Source: Rheum nobile
Taxonomy: Eukaryota; Streptophyta; Magnoliopsida; Caryophyllales; Polygonaceae
Length of the DNA stretch: 64,000 nt
Assembly (NCBI GenBank): GCA_027886185.1
Contig: WOAB01000056.1
Coordinates: 13,454,001-13,518,000 of the forward strand
Direction: 5' to 3'
Program-made: the position numbers and the translations under genes
In this document: positions 58,786-64,000 of the stretch, one piece after another
Position numbering within the stretch: the first letter of the stretch is position 1
Layout of the letters: each line of letters opens with the position of its first letter
Notes under the pieces: generated by a model
What the model saw: only the letters and a program-made list of their open reading frames with translations
Databases searched by the model: none
What the model was told of the DNA's origin: nothing

Positions 58786-60117
58786 ATGTCGGGATTTTTG
58801 AAACGCTCATTGTCTTCCCGGAAGAAATCAACGGGAGGTGAGCCCTCTCGAAAAAAATCATCGGGGGTTGAGACCTCCCGTCACAAGATTGAGGAGGCTC
58901 GTAGGAGACTTTTGCAAGAGAGGGCTTTTCAGTCCACATTATTCTTTGATCCAGGCACTCTGCGGGAGTTGCAAATTTATGAGAGTACGCAGGAGCTTTT
59001 TGTCAATGGTGGGCTGGGTAGTTTCTTCCATTTTGCGGCGCCCACATTCCCCAGCTGGACTGTGGAGTTTCTGGCCAGCTTTGATAGTCATTGCGATGAG
59101 GAGAGGATCACATTTAGTTTGGGTGGTAGCAGGCACTCTATGTCCTGGACGGACCTTGATCTAGCGCTTGGGATTACCAGGCCACCATCTTCTGCGCAGG
59201 CATGGAACGCTGCCAATGGTTACTTCCCCTTTTGGTACCACTCCACAGGGTCCAATGTCTACAACCCGCAGGATGGGGAGTACAATTACAAGTGGTCACA
59301 TCTGGGCATGCGGCTAGCACATAAAGTAGTGCGGATGGCCTTCCATGGCCAGTCCGAATTGAACAAGCTCCCGTACGACGATTTGTATGCTGTATGGAGT
59401 ATGACCCCCGAGTGCCCTCTGGTGTGGGATTGGCGTACCCATTTTATTGCTGCGTGTCGAAAATTTCAGGATAACAAGGGGCAGAAGATCGTCATTGGGG
59501 GCATGATCACTTTGATAGGCCGCCACCTGGGTCTCGAGCAACCCGACCCTTCCCAGCAACTCTCCCCTGCTTTTACATATGATTGGAGGCAGCTCAGGAC
59601 TTCCGCTGTGATATCCGGGACCGGGTCTAACCCGAAGTTCTGGCTGTATGGCACGCGGGGTATCTACAAAATCCCCATCCCTTTTCCGTTTGAGGTAACC
59701 TGTGGCCCGCGCTACAGAGACTTTGATGTGAGCGGTTACCGGGTGGGAGCCCCTGGGGTGCGTCCCGTGCCAGCTGGCAGTGTTGCTCAGGATGATGATG
59801 ACAGTGAGGATGAGGACGATGATACCAATGACGATGAGGACACTGCTATGCCTGCGGTACAGGCTACCGCTGCTGCTGGACCGTCTCAGGATTACCAGAG
59901 ACAGACTTGGGAAATGGTCCAGGGGATTGAATCTCGCCAACAGTCTATGCAGTCGGACTTTGCTGCCTACCACCAGGAGTTCATTGACTTCCGCCAGGAG
60001 TCCAGGGATCACTACGCGACGCAGGCCCAGGACATTCAAGCCCTGGAGGAACAGATGAGGCAGTGGAACCTTTTCATGGGTTCCCAATATCCCGACTTCC
60101 CACCACCGCCGCAGTAG
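58786..60117 (+). CDS. Athila ORF-1-type protein of unknown function
   Basis: Open frame, start taken at MSGFLKRSLSSRKKS (58786); an upstream in-frame ATG at 58756 adds ten hydrophobic residues. A basic N-terminus is followed by a region with FHFAAPTFPSWTVEFLASFD, ITFSLGGSRHSMSWTDLDLA, LGITRPPS and WSMTPECPLVWDWRTHFIAA, which resembles the Athila ORF-1 family. The C-terminus has an acidic run (DDDDSEDEDDDTNDDEDT), a Gln-rich coiled-coil-like stretch and a Pro tail. No transmembrane segment or signal peptide is evident, so it is not obviously an envelope-like protein. Function unknown; the family is found only in retroelements. It is the only uninterrupted ORF of length in the element. Confidence 0.8.
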   Translation: MSGFLKRSLSSRKKSTGGEPSRKKSSGVETSRHKIEEARRRLLQERAFQSTLFFDPGTLRELQIYESTQELFVNGGLGSFFHFAAPTFPSWTVEFLASFDSHCDEERITFSLGGSRHSMSWTDLDLALGITRPPSSAQAWNAANGYFPFWYHSTGSNVYNPQDGEYNYKWSHLGMRLAHKVVRMAFHGQSELNKLPYDDLYAVWSMTPECPLVWDWRTHFIAACRKFQDNKGQKIVIGGMITLIGRHLGLEQPDPSQQLSPAFTYDWRQLRTSAVISGTGSNPKFWLYGTRGIYKIPIPFPFEVTCGPRYRDFDVSGYRVGAPGVRPVPAGSVAQDDDDSEDEDDDTNDDEDTAMPAVQATAAAGPSQDYQRQTWEMVQGIESRQQSMQSDFAAYHQEFIDFRQESRDHYATQAQDIQALEEQMRQWNLFMGSQYPDFPPPPQ

Positions 60118-60871
60118 TAGGTACATTCTTCACTTCCCCTCTGTTATTATGTCTGATATCATTGAGGACAATGCTTATTTTAAGTGTGGGGAAGTGTATT
60201 ATGTATTTATTATTGCTAGTTAAAAAAAAAAAAAAAATCCTGGGATGGGCTGAAAACCCGAAAGGGCAGTCCAGGTAAAAAGCAGGTAATCCGACAGGCA
60301 CTAGGCCTGGGCAAAAGTGGATTCAGAGTGACGTGAGGCGGTGAGTCCATCTATGATAAAATGAAATTAGTGGCTAGGATAAAAACCCGAAAGGGCTCCT
60401 AGGCAAAATGAGTGAAAAGAAAAGGAGTGTTTTCTAGGATCTCATTTTACCGGCGGGGCGACATAAGGTGAGGAGACAAAGAAGGATTGTCGGGTAGGCC
60501 ATTGAGGGAGACATAAGGAGTCATAGATGGAGGTTAGGACTAGTGGTTACTTTCATTTTTGGATGACCGGGATAAGCTTGGGGAAAGTATTCTGCTTGCC
60601 CTTAAGCTTAGATGTGTTATTGAGTTGGCTGCTGTGGTTGAGGTTGTGGATATTGCATATGTTTGTGTTGATGTTGTGTTGATTATGATGCTGGTGTTGA
60701 GGGTGTAGTTGTGTTGTGATTGGTTGGTTGAAGGATGTTGAGCTTTCATGTACATGCTGTTACTCTTGGTTGTGGGCTTTCCCTGCATGTTGATGATCTA
60801 GGTGCTTATTGGTGATGGGTGGTAGTTCTCTATCCACTCGAGACGAGTAGAGATTCAAGTGTGGGGGAGTT
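60118..60871 (+). other. 3' untranslated region of the Athila-like element
   Basis: No gene. A direct repeat of the form AAAACCCGAAAGGGC occurs at about 60251 and 60384. The polypurine tract GTGTGGGGGAGTT ends at 60871. Confidence 0.6.
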
Positions 60872-62102
60872 TGATACACACAATTATGTTGCGTGTATTG
60901 ACGGAGTTTTGGCATGATTTTAGTGATATTTTAGGATGCTCTAGTGATGATTTGGAGACTTGGCAAGGAGGCGCGAAAGTTGCGTTTTTGGAGCTTTTGG
61001 AGCTGAGAAGCGAAGTATGAAGAAGCTGAATTACGGCGACCGCCGCATAATAACGGCGACCGCCGTTAATTCCCCCTGGAGAACCTCAGCTACGACATTG
61101 AAACGGCGACCGCCGTTTAATTGCGGCGACCGCCGCAATTACGGCGATCGCCGTGGCCGCCGCCGCTGTTGGACGAAGCGCCGAGCCGATTTTCCTTTTC
61201 GGTTTTAGTTATTTTATTTTATTATTACGTTTTGTTTTGTTTTAAGTTATTTTGAGATTAAATTCCCTTTGGTATTTAAGGGTTGAGAAGACTTGTTCTT
61301 TTGGGATCGGAGAACCCTAGTTTTATTTCTTACGTATTTCCCTTGCTATGAAGAACTAAGCATCTCTTGCTTAGTCAGACATTGAAGCTCTTCGTTTGAT
61401 TCAGTTGTAAGTTTCTACTTTTAATCTATTGCTTTGGGCTTTTATCTTTTCTCTTGCTTGAATCTTATGATTGATATTGGTAATTTCTAGTCTGATCAAC
61501 TAGGGTTTGTTGGTATTTGTCTATTGCTAGGTCTAGATTGTTACTGGTTGAGCATATCTATTCCTTAGTAGCAACTGCATCGTGTTAGTAACTGGTTATG
61601 CTAATCTTATGCAGAAGAGAATTGATTTGCATCTTAGGGTAAAAACTGGTTGTTTTATTCTAGGTTGTATCCAACTATATTCCTATCCATAAAGCTGCTG
61701 TTAAATTGAATCTTGATAGTTTCAGGGTTGTTTAATTAGTTAGTTTTAATAGTATCTGGTTGTGCTATTAGATACTTTTGAAAAGGAATTGGAATTGCCA
61801 TTGCATGCGATTTTGAGTGGTTTCTATGATCAACTTGTCATTCGATTAGTGGATATTGTTTGACTAAGTGCCTTCCCCATACTTGATTTCAGCACTTTAA
61901 TTGCTTACTTACTTTTGCATGCTTGGTTACTCTACAAACAAACAAAACCCCCCCTTTGGTTACTTCAATTGACATACACTTTACATACTGCGATAGATTG
62001 TGTTTCCCTGTGGATCGACCCTTACTTACCTGAGACTGCGTTTTAGGTTTTATTTGGATTTCTTGCATAGTAGGAATTAGAACGACAAAATTCCTGTTAT
62101 CA
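60872..62102 (+). repeat. 3' LTR of the Athila-like element
   Basis: 1231 bp. Five GC boxes at 61033-61154. Ends TTATCA, followed directly by the ACCGC duplicate. Confidence 0.94.
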
Positions 62103-62323
62103 ACCGCCAAGGCACCTCCGGTGACTCGAGCAGCTCCGGCAACGACAAAACGAGAGAGGGAGAGATTGAGCTCAGAATGGATGAAGGATCTGAGGGTTGG
62201 GCCTCCTTTTATAGCCAAGGAAGATCACCCCCCCCCCGACCAGATCGACGGTAGCACCGAAGATCGACGGTGGCACGCTCAACGAGACGCGTTGGAAAAC
62301 GAAAACGCGTGCTGGGCATTTTT

Positions 62324-62356
62324 CCGCGGTCGCGGTGGGTTCTGCCGCGGTCGCGG
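62324..62356 (-). promoter_or_regulatory. Two CCGC-N4-GCGG boxes in Tekay-like 5' LTR
   Basis: CCGC GGTC GCGG twice (62324-62335 and 62345-62356), 110-150 bp upstream of the minus-strand TATA box at 62207-62216. The same pair is present in the 3' LTR at 40876-40908. Confidence 0.55.
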
Positions 62357-62679
62357 AATTGCATTTTCCGTGTCTGTTTGTCCGGGGAAAGGTTTGGCAT
62401 GGGTTTAAACCCCGGATTATATATATGTACCCAAACAAATATTCTAAGCCCCGAAAATACGTCGAATGCATTTTATACCACTCAGGGAAAAAATACAGAG
62501 ATCGAACACGTTACAGAAAATCCGAACTTCTCTGAAAGCGACACGATTACAGAATGAGGGTTGGAAAAATTATCCAAATACCCTTACTAAAAATGAGGGG
62601 TATTACAAAATTAGTAACATTTATTTAATTATAAAATGTATAAAAAATTATTAGAAATCCTAATATTAATAGAACTACA

Positions 62680-63966
62680 GATATATCTCCTCTGGGCCGC
62701 TTCATATAATAAGGTACAACGATTCTTCAACGTTGTGTTGATCGCAAAGCCGCCAGCTGAAAAAAGAAATAAAACCAAATACCGTCTATCAACAACATTT
62801 TAATTAAAATATATTAAATAAATAATAAATAGGTATAGAAATTATTACTTGATGCCATTTGTGAGATGACAGCTACATCAATCCCAAGCATCTCCGATGC
62901 AGCGGCAAATAGCTCGGCGTCGGACATATCGGATACCACCGTCGTCCCATCGATGGGGATCTCCAAAATGTGGAAGACGTCGTGGAGTGTGATTGTGATC
63001 TCCCCTACGGAAAATGGAAAGATTTCGTCTTCGGATGCCATCGCTCCACGAACGCCGATATCAACACGAGGTCCATCCGACGGAACTCCAGGGACCCTAG
63101 GGATGTGATGCCGCTCCCCTGCACCAGCGGCCACCACGAATCCAGATCATGCCTCTAGAACTGGTGGATCGCGGAGAAATGTGGGTGGTGGGTGTACGGC
63201 TTCAGTATCTTCCTCAACTGAAATCCAATAAAATATTATTAATTACAATATTAATTTTTTTATTATTTAAATATTTGATAAAATACGTACCGGATCGGGA
63301 TCCATGGGTGGCAGGGGAGGGTCGTGCGTAAGTCGCTCTGTATGCGTCCAAATAACGCCAACGACGTGCGTCAGGTATGTCACCAAGAGACTGCGCGACC
63401 AGGGACCTCCTGGCATCCACGCCTCCTCCTACTCCTCCCCCTCGTGAGCCGCACCGCCACGGGAGGAGGGGGGCCGCTGGATCGGGTACGGGTCCCGCTG
63501 CCTCATGAACGGGGGAGGGAGGCGTATCGTCCCTCCCCAAATCCTCGGCCGTCGAAACGGGAGAGGGCTCGATGCTCTCATCGTAATCCCGCTCCAAAGC
63601 GGCTGTCAATGCCTCCTCATCGAATACATCGTCGGGCTCGTCCAAGACGACGTCGGCGTCGGGCATCGAAGTGTCGTTGCTATCGCCGCCACTGCCGGGA
63701 TCCGACATAGATGCATCGTCTCCCATGCCACCCTCATGGGAAACATCTAGACGCGAACCCAAATCAGCGCGCCGTACCTCCGTCGCCGCGTCAGGCCGAT
63801 CTTGTGACCCAATTCGAAGTGGACGCGCCACAACCACGAGTATGAATGCCACCAGTCTGATGCCCACGAACCCGACCGCGACCATCGGCGTCCTCCTCCA
63901 CCACCGCTCTGACCGCCGCGCCACCACCATCAATTGTCGCCACCTCCTGGACTGGACCACCACCAC
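62680..63966 (-). pseudogene. Host PMD (MAIN-like) gene, 5' part
   Basis: Exon 1 (63291 to about 63966) has an acidic N-terminal region (DEPDDVFDEEALTAALERDY) and then, in another frame, PGGPWSRSLLVTYLTHVVGV and IWTHTERLTHD, the typical PMD-protein start. Exon 2 (62849-63217) encodes LRKILKPYTHHPHFSAIHQ, a TAG, DLDSWWPLVQGSGITSLGSL and the hallmark ISAFVERWHPKTKSFHF; after a one-base shift it continues VGEITITLHDVFHILEIPID. Exon 3 (about 62680-62756) is short and follows a TTTTTTCAG acceptor. The next exon lies on the far side of the 24-kb Tekay-like insertion, at 38563. Stops and shifts show the gene was dead or is decaying. It may start beyond the right edge. Confidence 0.82.
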
Positions 63967-64000
63967 CAGCCACGGCCACCACCCTCTGCTCCTCCGCCGT

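Larger units (their letters stand above)
55204..62102 (+). mobile_element. Athila-like non-autonomous Ty3/gypsy retrotransposon
   Basis: LTRs 55204-56454 (1251 bp) and 60872-62102 (1231 bp) start TGATACACACAATTATG and end TTATCA. Perfect duplication ACCGC (55199-55203 and 62103-62107). Primer site for tRNA-Asp at 56458-56475; polypurine tract GTGTGGGGGAGTT before the 3' LTR. The interior encodes a gag and a second ORF of Athila ORF-1 type, but no protease, RT, RNase H or integrase. About ten base differences plus one 20-bp indel separate the LTRs by eye, so this is the youngest or near-youngest insertion in the window. Movement would need enzymes from an autonomous relative. Confidence 0.93.
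38572..62607 (-). mobile_element. Tekay-like Ty3/gypsy retrotransposon with two nested elements
   Basis: Minus orientation. The outer ends read TGTAACACCCCC at 38572 and GGGGTATTACA at 62607, flanked by the perfect 5-bp duplication AAATT (38567-38571 and 62608-62612). The 3' LTR is 38572-41160 (2589 bp). The 5' LTR is 53114-62607, which measures 2590 bp once the Athila-like insert and its duplicated target are removed. A primer site complementary to tRNA-Met abuts the 5' LTR, and a gag remnant follows. The interior is otherwise pyrimidine-rich non-coding DNA plus a nested element (41754-49132). No RT or integrase of its own is recognisable, so it was mobilised in trans or has decayed. Confidence 0.9.
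53114..62607 (-). repeat. 5' LTR of the outer Tekay-like element, interrupted
   Basis: The LTR parts 53114-55203 and 62108-62607 match 38572-41160 in order; the join is at ACCGC. TATA (minus GGCTATAAAA) is at 62207-62216, with GC boxes at 62324-62335 and 62345-62356. The interrupting sequence is the Athila-like element. Confidence 0.92.

Noticed and set aside
58786..60117. Envelope-like protein in the env position
   Set aside because: No signal peptide or transmembrane segment is visible. Motifs fit the Athila ORF-1 type instead.
59314..60126. 270-residue minus-strand ORF
   Set aside because: Shadow of the Athila ORF-1-type reading frame on the opposite strand.
63214..63966. 250-residue minus-strand ORF read as one continuous protein
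   Set aside because: Its last part is out of frame. The PMD motif PGGPWSRSLL is read in another frame of the same strand, so the ORF mixes real N-terminal sequence with a shifted tail.

Overview
This is nuclear DNA of a flowering plant, probably a dicot and probably from repeat-rich (possibly pericentromeric) chromatin. The signs are intron-bearing plant gene families (IRE1, FAR1/Mutator transposases, plant mobile domain proteins), plant Ty3/gypsy elements with tRNA-Met and tRNA-Asp primer sites, and no bacterial-style gene. No intact ordinary single-copy gene is visible. Almost everything is a tandem array, a transposon or a broken gene.

Layout. (1) 1-10900: a head-to-tail array of 5.9 copies of a 1852-bp unit. 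Read on the minus strand, each unit boundary spans three exons with matching splice phases. They encode a signal peptide plus the start of the ER-lumenal sensor of an IRE1-like protein, with no kinase or RNase part in the window. (2) 10901-14122: unassigned gene debris, then a solo LTR with perfect GTGTT target duplications. (3) 15033-18807: a plus-strand Mutator-like (FAR1-type) transposase with a C-terminal OTU protease domain, dead, its DDE core replaced by a fragment of an Athila-like LTR. Two AT-rich tandem arrays follow (18955-20870). (4) 20987-63966: one minus-strand plant-mobile-domain (PMD, MAIN-like) gene cut into three parts by two independent nested insertions.

The nests. Insertion A (21331-37612, TSD TATGCTCAA, imperfect TIRs) is a Mutator-like element carrying its own MuDR-type transposase and its own PMD gene. 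That PMD gene is in turn split by an 8.7-kb CRM-like Ty3/gypsy element (24546-33277, TSD GATGA). Insertion B (38572-62607, TSD AAATT, minus orientation) is a Tekay-like gypsy element that landed a few bases upstream of a 3' splice site in the host PMD gene. Its interior holds a second Tekay-like element (41754-49132), and its 5' LTR holds an Athila-like non-autonomous element (55204-62102, TSD ACCGC). Removing the insertions in order rejoins the host PMD reading frame and splice sites.

The most unusual signals are the tandem IRE1 sensor array, and a 12-bp hairpin-like box (CCGC-N4-GCGG, or CGGC-N4-GCCG) that recurs in the LTRs of at least three unrelated retroelement lineages. Where a TATA box can be read, the box lies about 100-250 bp upstream of it. 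In the Athila-like element the same box also occurs in frame in gag, as Gly-Asp-Arg-Arg.
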